A DNA stretch of 64,000 nt from Limnohabitans sp. Rim8. GTDB taxonomy: Bacteria > Pseudomonadota > Gammaproteobacteria > Burkholderiales > Burkholderiaceae_C. The notes under the pieces are model-generated. The model saw nothing but the letters and a program-made list of their open reading frames with translations, was not told where the DNA came from and did not search any database. The number at the start of each line of letters is the position of its first letter. The stretch's first letter is position 1. Of the stretch, positions 27,114-35,859 are shown piece after piece. The position numbers were made by a program, and so were the translations under genes. The stretch is from contig CAMDKK010000004.1 in assembly GCA_945901045.1 (NCBI GenBank), positions 1 through 64,000 of the forward strand, read 5' to 3'.

Positions 27114-28802
27114 TCAGCGCGTGACCTTGACGCCGGCGCGGTCGCGGTCCCATAGGCGCGAAAGGTTTTCTTGTGCCTGGGTCCGCAATTTGTACTTCTC
27201 AACCTTATGGCTCAGCGTCTTGGGCATGTCGTCCACCACGTCAATGTAGCGCGGCACCATGAAGTAGGCAAGATTGCGATTGCAGTGCGCCAGTAGGTCG
27301 GCAGGGCTGAAGGCGCCCTCCATGCCAGGTCGCAGTGTGACTGAGGCGGCCACCTCGTCTTCACTGGTCTCTGCACGCACCGGGTACACGGCTACGTCCG
27401 AAATGGCGGGGTGAGTGCGAATGACTTCCTCTACTTCAAAGGCCGAGATGTTCTCGCCACGACGGCGAATTGCGTCCTTTATGCGGTCGGTGTACCAGAC
27501 GTAGTTGTCCGTGTCTATCCAGCCACGGTCGCCAGTGTGAAACCACAGGTTGCGCCGACTTGACAGTGTGGCCTCGGGCATCTTGTAGTAGCCCAACGAC
27601 GCCCCCCATGCGTTGTTGTTGCGCAGCAAGATCTCACCGGGCGTGCCGGGTGCCACATCAAAGTCATCTTCGTCAACAATGCGCACTTGCACGTTTGTGC
27701 GTGGCAGCCCGCAGGAGCCGAGCTTGTCACGTCGGCTCTTTGTGTTGTAGGCCGCACCCAGGCAATAGTCCGTCAGGCCGAAGGCACTCATGATGGTCAT
27801 GCCAAAACGTTCTTCGAGTTCTTTCGCAAAACCCGGCACGGGCGCTAGGTGACAACGTCTCACTTTGTGGTCGCGATCTTGCTCGGATGGCGGCAACAGC
27901 CAGAGAAAGTTGGTCACGGCGCCGACGCCATTGAAAACGGTGGCGCCGCTCTCACGGATATGACGCCAGAAGTTGCTGACCGAAAAGCGCGGGGCCAGTG
28001 CAATGGCCGAACCAGCCATCAGCGAACCCATAGTGCTGCCCAGTAGCGCGTTGCCATGGAACAACGGCAGGAACACATAGGCCACATCGTCGGGCGTGTA
28101 CTCGTGGTGGAAGGCCACGTCCGTGCCCCAGTAGACCAGCTGTGCGTGCGAGAACATGATCGCCTTGGAAGGACCGGTTGTGCCGGAGGTGAACATCAGC
28201 ATGGCCACATCACTGAATCGCGGACCGCGTACCTCTTCGTTAACATTTGCCGTCATGTTGCCGGGACCTTCAAGCAGTTCGGCAAAGTCGTGAACGGTGG
28301 CACCTGTGGCCGTGAGGGTGCCGCTAGGCGGCACGTTAACGGGCGCAGACTCTGCGCCGTCACGCGCGGGTCGAGGCACCCGCACAACGAACAGTTGGGT
28401 AATCCTGGGGAGCGTGCTGATAATCTCCATGTAGCGCGGCAGCAGTGCATCTTCGATGATCAGCGCCTGACAGTCCGCGTAATCTAGAAAGTAGGTGAGC
28501 AACTGTCCCTTGGCGGCAGAATTAATGGGCACCGTCACAAAGCCGGCGCGGCAGGTGCCGAAGATCGCCAGCAGCTGTTCAGGACAGTTGTCCATCAATA
28601 TGCCTACATGGCCTCTGGCCGTTACGCCGAGTCTTCCCAGATTAGCCCCTATGAGGCTTGTCTGCTCATCCAGCGCCTTGTAGCTGAGGGTCTCGCCCGA
28701 AGGCAGCCAGGTCAGGAAGGTCTTGTCACCATAGGTGACAGCATGGTTTGTCAACACCCTGCCGATCAAGGCGTGCCGTGCGTCAAAACGGAATTCACTC
28801 AA
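27114..28802 (-). CDS. AMP-dependent acyl-CoA ligase (CaiC-like)
   Basis: 562-residue class I adenylate-forming ligase. The ATP motif is MFTSGTTGPSKAIMFSH near residue 190, TGDRGWIDTDNYVWYTDRIKD near 425, and the C-terminal lysine lies in KTLSHKVEKYKLR. It activates a carboxylate to acyl-CoA; next to badI it could serve as the cyclohexanecarboxylate-CoA ligase step (AliA role), but homology does not settle this. The start is TTG 28802: GGAG lies 6 nt before it, no in-frame ATG exists nearby, and the start lies within the last codons of the upstream Bug gene (8-bp overlap), indicating coupling. Confidence 0.87.
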   Translation of the reverse strand: MSEFRFDARHALIGRVLTNHAVTYGDKTFLTWLPSGETLSYKALDEQTSLIGANLGRLGVTARGHVGILMDNCPEQLLAIFGTCRAGFVTVPINSAAKGQLLTYFLDYADCQALIIEDALLPRYMEIISTLPRITQLFVVRVPRPARDGAESAPVNVPPSGTLTATGATVHDFAELLEGPGNMTANVNEEVRGPRFSDVAMLMFTSGTTGPSKAIMFSHAQLVYWGTDVAFHHEYTPDDVAYVFLPLFHGNALLGSTMGSLMAGSAIALAPRFSVSNFWRHIRESGATVFNGVGAVTNFLWLLPPSEQDRDHKVRRCHLAPVPGFAKELEERFGMTIMSAFGLTDYCLGAAYNTKSRRDKLGSCGLPRTNVQVRIVDEDDFDVAPGTPGEILLRNNNAWGASLGYYKMPEATLSSRRNLWFHTGDRGWIDTDNYVWYTDRIKDAIRRRGENISAFEVEEVIRTHPAISDVAVYPVRAETSEDEVAASVTLRPGMEGAFSPADLLAHCNRNLAYFMVPRYIDVVDDMPKTLSHKVEKYKLRTQAQENLSRLWDRDRAGVKVTR

Positions 28803-29757
28803 GTTTGGCTCCGCTGGTTCTGATCAGGTCCGCCCACTTTTTACGCTCGGAGGTCATCATGGCAGCCCACGCAGTCGAGTCGGCAAAGTCAATCTCAAAC
28901 CCCTGCAGACGGGACAGCTCTAAGAAGCGGGGGGTCTTCACCAGCACGGCCAGTGAGTCCGAGAACTTGCGCACGATCTCGTCTGGTGTGGCGGCTGACA
29001 CAAACACGGCGTTGAATGAGAAGAATTCGTAGCCGGGGTAGCCTGATTCCGCGACTGTGGGGAGGTCAGGCAGGCTTTGCGTTCGGCGTGGTCCTGTGAC
29101 TGCAAGTGCGCGCAGGTTGCCCGCCTTGATTTGCGCGCCCGCCGTAGTGAGTGCGGCAAAAGTGAAGTCCACCTGCCCGCCAATGGTGTCAGTGGTAGCC
29201 TGGGCTTGTGTCTTGTAAGGTACGTGCAGCAGGGACACGCCCGTAGCGGCAGAGAATCCAGCGGCTGAAAGATGCTGCGCGCTGCCGCTGCCGGCACTGG
29301 CGTAAGAAACCTTGCCAGGATTTTTCTTCGCGTACTCTACGATGTCCTTGACGGAGTTGAACGGAGAGGCTTTGGGTACCACCAGCACCAGCATTACACT
29401 GGCCAGCCGCGCAACGGGCTTAAAGTCCTTGATCGGGTCGAATGGCACCTTGCTCATCAACACCTCATTGGTGAAGTGTCCGGGACCGGTGAAGAGAAAT
29501 GTATAGCCGTCGGCGGGCATGCGCGCCACCATCTCGGTGCCGATAACGCCATTGGCGCCTGCCTTGTTCTCCACCACAATGGGCACCTTGAACTCCGTGC
29601 CCATGCGTTCTGCCAGAAAGCGAGTAATGCTGTCCAGGTTGGTACCAGGGCCATAGGGCTGGAAAAAAGTGATGGTCTTTGTAGGCCACTCGGCCGCATG
29701 GACCAAGTTACCGACAATCAGGACGGCAGTTGCAAAGATTTGAACAAGGCGTTTCAT
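28795..29757 (-). CDS. Bug family tripartite tricarboxylate transporter receptor
   Basis: Periplasmic solute-binding protein, 320 residues. The signal peptide MKRLVQIFATAVLIVGNLVHA is followed by AEWPTKTITF, then GPGTNLDSITRFLAERM, IVVENKAGANGVIGTEMVA, and LLHVPYKTQAQATTD, the usual Bug landmarks. Bug receptors bind carboxylates and normally serve a TctAB membrane pair, but no TctA/TctB gene is in this window. It is part of the minus-strand catabolic unit and overlaps the ligase gene by 8 bp. The ligand is unknown. Confidence 0.92.
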   Translation of the reverse strand: MKRLVQIFATAVLIVGNLVHAAEWPTKTITFFQPYGPGTNLDSITRFLAERMGTEFKVPIVVENKAGANGVIGTEMVARMPADGYTFLFTGPGHFTNEVLMSKVPFDPIKDFKPVARLASVMLVLVVPKASPFNSVKDIVEYAKKNPGKVSYASAGSGSAQHLSAAGFSAATGVSLLHVPYKTQAQATTDTIGGQVDFTFAALTTAGAQIKAGNLRALAVTGPRRTQSLPDLPTVAESGYPGYEFFSFNAVFVSAATPDEIVRKFSDSLAVLVKTPRFLELSRLQGFEIDFADSTAWAAMMTSERKKWADLIRTSGAKLE

Positions 29758-29866
29758 AAGGAAATTCTTGAAGATGGAATTGCTGAATTTTATAATGCAG
29801 AATTAACTATTCTCAATAGCGAATTAGAAAGTGTGTCGCGAGCTAAATCGAATTGTTAGCGCTCTT

Positions 29867-30973
29867 TCATGACCGGGCACGGGCCTTAATGATGTCTGGA
29901 AGAATTTTTCTTTCGACAAGTACCTCCAGCCAGTGCTTGATGCATTCCTCCGTGTCACGTACTTGCGTGAAGCCCGCTTGCTTGATCTTGAACGTGCTGA
30001 CGTAGGTGGGGGGAGGTGCCGTCTTCAAGCCATAGCCGAACCGGGAGTCGGCGGAGTAGTGGGACTCCCCGAGCAGTTGGGTCATCGTCAGCGGCCGCAG
30101 GTCATGGTCCTTTACCAGTTTCTCCCAGAGCCCGGCCTGCGACGGGAGGAATTCAGCCAGCGACAAGGGTTGGTCTGCACCCAGTTCGAGTCCGAAGAAA
30201 TCGGCGAGCGTAGGCCACAGGTCTTTCCAGTTGAACACCTCGCCATTCGTGAGGTTGTAGTGCTCATTCCAGGCATGGGGGTTTTCGGCTGCCCATACCG
30301 ACGCGTCACCGATCAGGCGGGTGTCCACCGCTTCGCGCGGGTAGGAAACATGCCCAGGGTAAGAGAAGGGTACCCCTGTCTCAAGGCATAACGCGGCATA
30401 AACACCGATCACCGGTATGGTGTTCATTGCCACGCCAACGTTCGGTCCCAGAACGATGGTTGGCCGGAAAATGGTCCAGCCGAATCCACTCTGCGCCGAC
30501 TTCTCTCTGATGTAGTCTTCCTGGAACCAGTAGGAGTTGGGGTGGTCGTCGCGCGGGTAACGCTCACGCGCAGGGATCCGGATGGGATGCAGGTGCGCAC
30601 CGTAGGCCTTGGTGCCCTGCAAAACGGACACGTGCTGCAGGCTTGCGCCTGCGGCCAGGGGCTCCATGACGTTCCTGATCATCGCCAGGTTGGTGGACAT
30701 CTGCTCCGGGTCCTGCCAGCCTGCGATGAGGCCGGGCTTTTCATACACGGCCGCGTACACCACGTGCGTCACCTGCGCCAGGGCGCCGAAAGCCTTCTGG
30801 CATGCGCCTGCATCAAGCAGGTCCACCGGCAGGTGCGTGAACGGCTTGCAGCTGCATATCTCCGGCGTGCGCCGCGATACGGCAATGACTTCCCAGCCTG
30901 CATCAAGAAAAGAGTCGACGGCGCCAGAGCCAACCAGGCCGCTGGCACCTGTGATGAGTACAGTGCGTGACAT
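29867..30973 (-). CDS. PRISE-type SDR (progesterone 5-beta-reductase/iridoid synthase-like)
   Basis: 368-residue extended SDR. The N-terminal cofactor motif is ITGASGLVGSGA, then VSRRTPE (NADPH-type Arg-Arg). The PRISE hallmark region reads HPNSYWFQEDYIREK, equivalent to NFYYxxED, with the catalytic Tyr; FRPTIVLGPN follows. PRISE enzymes reduce activated C=C bonds of enones in steroids and terpenoids with NADPH. In this operon such a reduction would act on an enone or enal of a terpenoid-like substrate (inference). It lies between two Bug genes: 9 bp after the upstream one and 109 bp before the downstream one. Confidence 0.85.
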   Translation of the reverse strand: MSRTVLITGASGLVGSGAVDSFLDAGWEVIAVSRRTPEICSCKPFTHLPVDLLDAGACQKAFGALAQVTHVVYAAVYEKPGLIAGWQDPEQMSTNLAMIRNVMEPLAAGASLQHVSVLQGTKAYGAHLHPIRIPARERYPRDDHPNSYWFQEDYIREKSAQSGFGWTIFRPTIVLGPNVGVAMNTIPVIGVYAALCLETGVPFSYPGHVSYPREAVDTRLIGDASVWAAENPHAWNEHYNLTNGEVFNWKDLWPTLADFFGLELGADQPLSLAEFLPSQAGLWEKLVKDHDLRPLTMTQLLGESHYSADSRFGYGLKTAPPPTYVSTFKIKQAGFTQVRDTEECIKHWLEVLVERKILPDIIKARARS

Positions 30974-30982
30974 CGGGTCAGC

Positions 30983-31957
30983 TCAGTCCACCACCAGGTT
31001 GATGATCTTGAAAAGCTCGCCAAAGCGTGCGTGCTCGGTGGTGATGCGCTTGCCAAAGTCGGTGCGGCTTTCAGTGCCCGCACTGATGCCCAAGCTCAGG
31101 AACTTCTCCTGCACTTCAGGTTTTGCAATAGCCTTCTCGATCTCTGCGCTCAAGCGGTTGAGGATTTCAGGGGGAGTTCCGGCCGGGGCCACGATGCCGT
31201 ACCACGCGACGCTTTCCGCGCCGGACAGACCTGCCTCTGCAACGGTCGGCACATCGGGCAGCAGTGGCGAGCGCTTGACATCCGCGACAGCGATGGCACG
31301 AAGCTGACCTGATTTCACGAACGAAAGAATGGGAGGCACGCCGCTGATGACGAGTTGGGCCTGGCCGCTTATCGTGTCGGTGATCGCCTCGCTGTTGCCT
31401 TTGTAGGGGACATGCAGGATTTTGGTCTTGGACAGATGCTGGAACAGTTCGCCGGCAATATGGCCGCTGGTGCCCATGCCTGCCGAGGCATAGCTGACCT
31501 TGTCGGGGTTGGCCTTGACGTAGGCCATCAGCTCCTTGAGGTTTTTGACTGGGAGCGAGGGGTTGGCCAGTATGACGTTGGGCCCGGTCGCGATAAGGGC
31601 GACGGGCACCAGGTCTTTCAACGCTTCGTAAGGCATCTTTTTGCGCGCGTTGGGGTTGACTGTGAAAGGCCCAGCAGACGCGAAGCCAATGGTGTAGCCG
31701 TCCTTGTCGGCCTTGGCGACGAAGTTGGTGCCGAGATCACCGCCGGCGCCCGGCTTGTTTTCAACGATGACCGGTTGGCCGAGCTGTTCGGACAGCGGCT
31801 TTGCAACCAGCCGGGCGATGATGTCGATGGAGCTCCCTGGGCCGAAGGTTGCGATCAACCTGATGGGCTTGGAAGGGAAGGGCGCGGCTGTCTGTGCAGA
31901 GGCGGCAAATGCGCCCAGGCCCAGGACGAGGCTTTCAAGCAGGCGATGCAGTTTCAT
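30983..31957 (-). CDS. Bug family tripartite tricarboxylate transporter receptor
   Basis: 324-residue periplasmic binding protein. The signal peptide ends near AFAASAQTA; the mature part has FPSKPIRLIATFGPGSSID, IVENKPGAGGDLGTNFVAK and KILHVPYKGNSEAITD. AAGGAGACAACA lies directly before ATG, a strong RBS. It starts 85 bp after the lactonase gene of the same unit. As with the paralogue at 28795, no TctAB partner is present here, so the membrane component must be elsewhere or the protein acts as a sensor input. Ligand unknown, probably a carboxylate. Confidence 0.92.
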   Translation of the reverse strand: MKLHRLLESLVLGLGAFAASAQTAAPFPSKPIRLIATFGPGSSIDIIARLVAKPLSEQLGQPVIVENKPGAGGDLGTNFVAKADKDGYTIGFASAGPFTVNPNARKKMPYEALKDLVPVALIATGPNVILANPSLPVKNLKELMAYVKANPDKVSYASAGMGTSGHIAGELFQHLSKTKILHVPYKGNSEAITDTISGQAQLVISGVPPILSFVKSGQLRAIAVADVKRSPLLPDVPTVAEAGLSGAESVAWYGIVAPAGTPPEILNRLSAEIEKAIAKPEVQEKFLSLGISAGTESRTDFGKRITTEHARFGELFKIINLVVD

Positions 31958-32042
31958 TGTTGTCTCCTTGGGGTTATTGTGTGTCGGCTGTGGTGAGTCG
32001 GTTTGTGTGGGGCCATGTTGGGTTCCTTTCGGTGACTGGCGT

Positions 32043-32960
32043 TCAGCCGGTGTGGGAATACATCAGGCGGCCAGGCTGGGGAAGTCGAGCCATCAGGATG
32101 GCGCCCTGTTCAGCTTCAGTGATGTAGAGCGTGCGGCCGTCGGAACCGCCGAAGGCGACATTGGTGGTGCGCATGCCGGTGCAGGAGCGAATGCGGTAAA
32201 GCGGCTCGCCCAACGGGCTGAAGAGCCATACGGTTCCTGCCTGTGCGTGGACGATGGCCAGGTTGCCGCTTTCGTCCAGCGCCAGTCCGTCCGGGCCAGC
32301 GGTGCTGCCGGACAGCTGTACAAAGCGGCCGGCCTTTTTCATTTTGCCGCCGGGCTCTAGTCGCAGCGCATAGATGGCATTGTCATACGTGATGGCCACA
32401 TACAGTACGTTCTCAGCCTTGTTCAGCACGAGTCCGTTGGGGCCTGCCAGGCCCTCCATCAGCAAGTCTACTGTTTGGCCGTCGGCGCGCAGGCGAAAGA
32501 CACGACCCGTCGGGTTCTCCAGTGCGCTCTCGCCTTGGTCTGTAAAGTACAGGTCGCCGTTGGACGCGAAGAACAGGTCGTTGAGGCCTCTCAAGCCTTC
32601 TCGGTGGACGTTCTGCAGGTAGGGTGTGATGCTCTTCGTCAGAGGGTCAACCAGCATCAGCCCATGCAGGTGGTCTGCCACGAAGATACTGCCGTCGCGG
32701 TGAATCTTCAGTCCGTTGGGTTCGCCTTCATAGCTGACCACGACTTCAAACTCACCTGCTGGATTCACACGCAGGATGCGCCCGTGTGCCAAGTCCACGC
32801 ACCAGAGATTTCCTGCGCGGTCGAAGGCCGGCCCCTCCAGGAATGAATGCATCTTGGTATGGCGGGCGGCAAGCCAGCTCGATGATTGATGCGTCAGGTA
32901 CAGCGCCTCAGGCAGTCTGGCGAAGACTTCGGTGTCCAAGTGTTGTGCAGGAGGGTACAT
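32043..32960 (-). CDS. SMP-30/gluconolactonase/LRE family protein
   Basis: 305-residue six-bladed beta-propeller lactonase. It has EGPAFDRAGNLWCVDLAHGRI near residue 40, a metal ligand Glu in EGP, LNDLFFASNGDLYFTDQGE (Asn and Asp ligands), and GPDGLALDESGNL near 225. Members hydrolyse lactones in a Ca/Zn-dependent reaction. It sits between the AtuA pair and a Bug receptor. It could open a lactone formed by Baeyer-Villiger or enol chemistry in the pathway (inference). The RBS is weak (GAAAG). Confidence 0.88.
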   Translation of the reverse strand: MYPPAQHLDTEVFARLPEALYLTHQSSSWLAARHTKMHSFLEGPAFDRAGNLWCVDLAHGRILRVNPAGEFEVVVSYEGEPNGLKIHRDGSIFVADHLHGLMLVDPLTKSITPYLQNVHREGLRGLNDLFFASNGDLYFTDQGESALENPTGRVFRLRADGQTVDLLMEGLAGPNGLVLNKAENVLYVAITYDNAIYALRLEPGGKMKKAGRFVQLSGSTAGPDGLALDESGNLAIVHAQAGTVWLFSPLGEPLYRIRSCTGMRTTNVAFGGSDGRTLYITEAEQGAILMARLPQPGRLMYSHTG

Positions 32961-32978
32961 GGTGGTCTTTCGGAATGT

Positions 32979-33296
32979 TCAGTTGCTGTCGGGCAGCTCG
33001 ATGCAGAGCATCAGTGCGCTGAGCGTCTTGCCATGCGGATCAAGCCGCAGTGAGCGGGTGACACCGCCTGCAAGCACATTCGGGATGACGAAGTTCAGCG
33101 CCCTCAGGCTCTCGACTTCATACCGTCGCACCGTTTCGGCACCAAGGTGGGAGAACGCCAGCAACACCCGTTCCGCCGTGAGCTTGCTCCTGAGCACCTG
33201 CCAGGCAGCAAGGTCGTAGGCAATGACGGCGACACTCGATGTGTTGCCTTTGTCTCCGGCGCGCGCATGCGCCAGATCGTGTACCAGTACGCCCAT
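32979..33296 (-). CDS. AtuA-related small ferredoxin-fold domain protein
   Basis: 105 residues, recognised as the stand-alone form of the C-terminal domain found in longer AtuA proteins: VHDLAHARAGDKGNTSSVAVIAY near the start and LGAETVRRYEV in the middle. It starts 2 bp after the AtuA stop, so the two chains are made together and probably form one functional unit. The biochemical role of AtuA proteins in acyclic terpene degradation is not established. Confidence 0.83.
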   Translation of the reverse strand: MGVLVHDLAHARAGDKGNTSSVAVIAYDLAAWQVLRSKLTAERVLLAFSHLGAETVRRYEVESLRALNFVIPNVLAGGVTRSLRLDPHGKTLSALMLCIELPDSN

Positions 33297-33298
33297 AC

Positions 33299-34657
33299 TT
33301 ATGCTCCCACGGTCGTGATCTCGGGCCTGACCCAGTCGCGCGGGATCAGGACTGCGTCAACTGCGATGATTTCTCTGGCGCCAAGATTGACTGGGCCGCC
33401 GGCCCCATAAGGACCCTGCATGTTCAGTTGACGCACATGGTCACCCAGCAGGTGGGCACTCTTTTTGTCTGGGCAACGGGCCGCGACGCGAAGCCTGACT
33501 TCGTAGGGCACGCTGGACATAGCGTTGGCATGGCTGCCATGAAGACTGTTCATGCCGATAAGGTCTACCTGGATCTCGCTGGCGACGCCGCCATCGAGGC
33601 GAAACCGCTCTTTCACGGTCTCAGCTGCCAGTTGCGCCCGTTCAATGGCATTGATGCCGGCATAGGCGACTTCACCGCTGCCGATCCAGCCGTCAAAATA
33701 GCCGACCACAACCTTGTAGGTGTCTGTGCGTGGGCGGGCGCTGACACCGCGAACGGCCACGCGGTCGGGGGTCAGCTCTTCAAAGTTGATGCCATCAAGG
33801 GACAGGACGCAGTCGGGCGTTATGTAAGCGCACGGATCGTGAATTTCATACAAGGCTTGCTCGCTACAGGTCATGCGGTCCAAGCGTCCGCCCGAGCCGT
33901 CTGGCTTGCCTATGAAAAGACTGCCATCGCCATGGATGTCGGCGAAAGGATAGGCCAGTTCGGCCAGGCGTGGCACATCCTTCTTGCCCGGGTCCGCGAA
34001 GTAGCCGCCGGTCACCTGTGCGGAACATTCCAGCAGGTGACCCATGATGGTGCCGGCGGCGAGCCGCGGATAGTCGTCATAGGACCATCCGAGGTGGTGA
34101 AGGGCTACGCCAAGAAAGAGTGAGGGGTCGGCCACACGGCCGGTCATGACCACATGAGCGCCTGTGGCCAAGCCGTCGCGGACCACATCTGCGCCGAGAT
34201 AGGCATTGGCCGAAGCAAGCCGTGGGAGAATTTCCTCAAGTGGCAACTGGAGATCGAGTAACCGCAACTCCGGATGCTGGCTCACTCGCTCCGTGACGTC
34301 GTCTCCGGTGACCGCAGCGCACTTCAGCCCCTGCCAGCCGAGGGATCGGCCAATCTCAAGAGCGGCCTGCGCCGCACCGAGTGGATTGGCGGCCCCCATG
34401 TTGGACACAAGCTTGACCCCTTTGTCCCGCATCATCGGAAGAAAGCTGCGCATGCGGTCTTCCAGCATGGGGTTGAACCCTTTGGAGTCGCCGGTTTTGC
34501 GGCTGAGGGTCTCGCGCGCAATGGTTCTCTCAGCCAGGCATTCACACACGAGGTAGTCGAGGCTGCATTTCTGCAGGAGTTCTAGCGCGGGCCCGATGCG
34601 GTCGTCAGCCATGCCTGCGCCGACCCCGATACGGAGCCAAGTATCCGGACTGTTCAT
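33299..34657 (-). CDS. AtuA family protein (acyclic terpene utilisation, DUF1446)
   Basis: 452 residues, the large AtuA domain. Markers are IGVGAGMADDRIGPALELL at the N-terminus, DYLVCECLAERTIA, KLVSNMGAANPLGAA, the segment GAHVVMTGRVADPSLFLG and the C-terminal ARCPDKKSAHLLGD. AtuA is required for citronellol/geraniol growth in Pseudomonas, but its reaction is unknown. It is the first gene of a nine-gene minus-strand unit ending in badI, divergent from a LysR gene. The small protein downstream supplies the missing C-terminal domain. Confidence 0.88.
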   Translation of the reverse strand: MNSPDTWLRIGVGAGMADDRIGPALELLQKCSLDYLVCECLAERTIARETLSRKTGDSKGFNPMLEDRMRSFLPMMRDKGVKLVSNMGAANPLGAAQAALEIGRSLGWQGLKCAAVTGDDVTERVSQHPELRLLDLQLPLEEILPRLASANAYLGADVVRDGLATGAHVVMTGRVADPSLFLGVALHHLGWSYDDYPRLAAGTIMGHLLECSAQVTGGYFADPGKKDVPRLAELAYPFADIHGDGSLFIGKPDGSGGRLDRMTCSEQALYEIHDPCAYITPDCVLSLDGINFEELTPDRVAVRGVSARPRTDTYKVVVGYFDGWIGSGEVAYAGINAIERAQLAAETVKERFRLDGGVASEIQVDLIGMNSLHGSHANAMSSVPYEVRLRVAARCPDKKSAHLLGDHVRQLNMQGPYGAGGPVNLGAREIIAVDAVLIPRDWVRPEITTVGA

Positions 34658-34808
34658 TCAATGTCTCCATCATGGCGCAATTGCGGAATCTGACGAGATG
34701 TCGCGACACCAGTATGGTCAACATGCGTCTAGCCACAAAGTATCGGCATATTTCCGTGATATTTAAAATGATAAAATTTCATCTCTGTAATAATATAAAG
34801 ACATCACC
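34658..34808. promoter_or_regulatory. Divergent AtuA/LysR promoter region
   Basis: The 151-bp gap between AtuA (minus) and the LysR gene (plus) is much more AT-rich than the flanking genes, especially 34740-34800. This is the standard location for LysR binding sites that control both directions. A TAATAATATAAAG stretch lies 12-24 nt before the lysR ATG and could supply its -10 region. I do not see one clear T-N11-A box. Confidence 0.5.
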
Positions 34809-35720
34809 ATGGCGGCTGTGAATCGGACGCTTTCCATCTCAGAACTGGACGCTGTGTTGCTGGTGGCGGAAACGCTTAATTTCCGCATTGCTGCTGAACG
34901 CGCCCATGTCTCGCAGCCAGCGCTCAGCCGCCGTTTGCAGGCTGCCGAGCAAAAACTCAATGCCAGGCTGTTCGACCGCTCCAGGCACAGCGTGACCCTG
35001 ACCGATGCCGGTGCGGAACTGGTGCCTATTGCCAGACGCATGCTGTCCGAGTTTCGCGACTCACTGAGTGACCTGTCGGAATTCATTGCCGGGCGCAGGG
35101 GCAGTGTTTCCATCTGGGCCTTGCCTTCGGTGGCGGCGGCAATCCTGCCCGCGTCCGCAAAGGCTTTTCAGGAAACTCACCCCATGGTGCGCCTGGTAAT
35201 TCAGGCCGCATCTGCACGTCAAGTGACGCAGGCGGTACTGGATGGAGGCGCCGATATGGGGATATCGGTGGCTGGGCCGGACTTGCCGGCAAGCGTTGAA
35301 TTCACACCACTCAGGCAGGAAAAATTCGTGATGATCTGTCCACGAGGCGACATTCTTGCAGCGAGAAAAAAGGTGGATTGGGGCGTTTTCATGAGCCGCC
35401 CCTTTGTGGCCAGCGGACCTGGCAGCAGTATCAGGCTGGTCACTGACCAGATCTTGGCCGCTACTGGGCAAGTGCCGGCCATGCAGCTTGTTGCCGACAA
35501 TATTTCTGTGGTCGGCGCAATGGTCGCCGAGGGAGTCGGGATTGCTGCCGTTCCACAACTGGCGCTGAGGTTGATGGACAAGGATCGTATTCAGAGCGTC
35601 GCACTGCATTCCCCAACGGCGACGCGCGAGGTCGGCATCCTGATAAAGAAAGACCGCTCACTGTCAGCGGCGGCCATGGCATTTCTTGCCAGGTTGCATG
35701 AACTGGAACTGCCTCGGTGA
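34809..35720 (+). CDS. LysR family transcriptional regulator
   Basis: 303 residues. The N-terminal winged helix reads LDAVLLVAETLNFRIAAERA, then HVSQPALSRRLQAAEQKLN and ARLFDR; the C-terminal part is a periplasmic-binding-like effector domain. It is divergent from the AtuA operon, the classical layout for control of a catabolic operon by its own substrate or an intermediate. No other specific regulator lies in this part of the window, so it probably activates the atuA-to-badI unit (inference). Confidence 0.92.
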   Translation: MAAVNRTLSISELDAVLLVAETLNFRIAAERAHVSQPALSRRLQAAEQKLNARLFDRSRHSVTLTDAGAELVPIARRMLSEFRDSLSDLSEFIAGRRGSVSIWALPSVAAAILPASAKAFQETHPMVRLVIQAASARQVTQAVLDGGADMGISVAGPDLPASVEFTPLRQEKFVMICPRGDILAARKKVDWGVFMSRPFVASGPGSSIRLVTDQILAATGQVPAMQLVADNISVVGAMVAEGVGIAAVPQLALRLMDKDRIQSVALHSPTATREVGILIKKDRSLSAAAMAFLARLHELELPR

Positions 35721-35859
35721 GGCGACATGAGCTTGGATCAGAGATGGTGCCGCCATCAGGGCCCGAGCCAAAAATACAACAATTCGAAGACACCATTGGA
35801 GCTGAATTTTCTTGCTTATTCAATGGACATGACTGATACACGTTTGGTTTTTTACTGTC

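Noticed and set aside
29272..29859. 195-codon plus-strand frame
   Set aside because: It lies opposite the intact Bug receptor gene and its upstream spacer; GC-rich shadow frame without homology.
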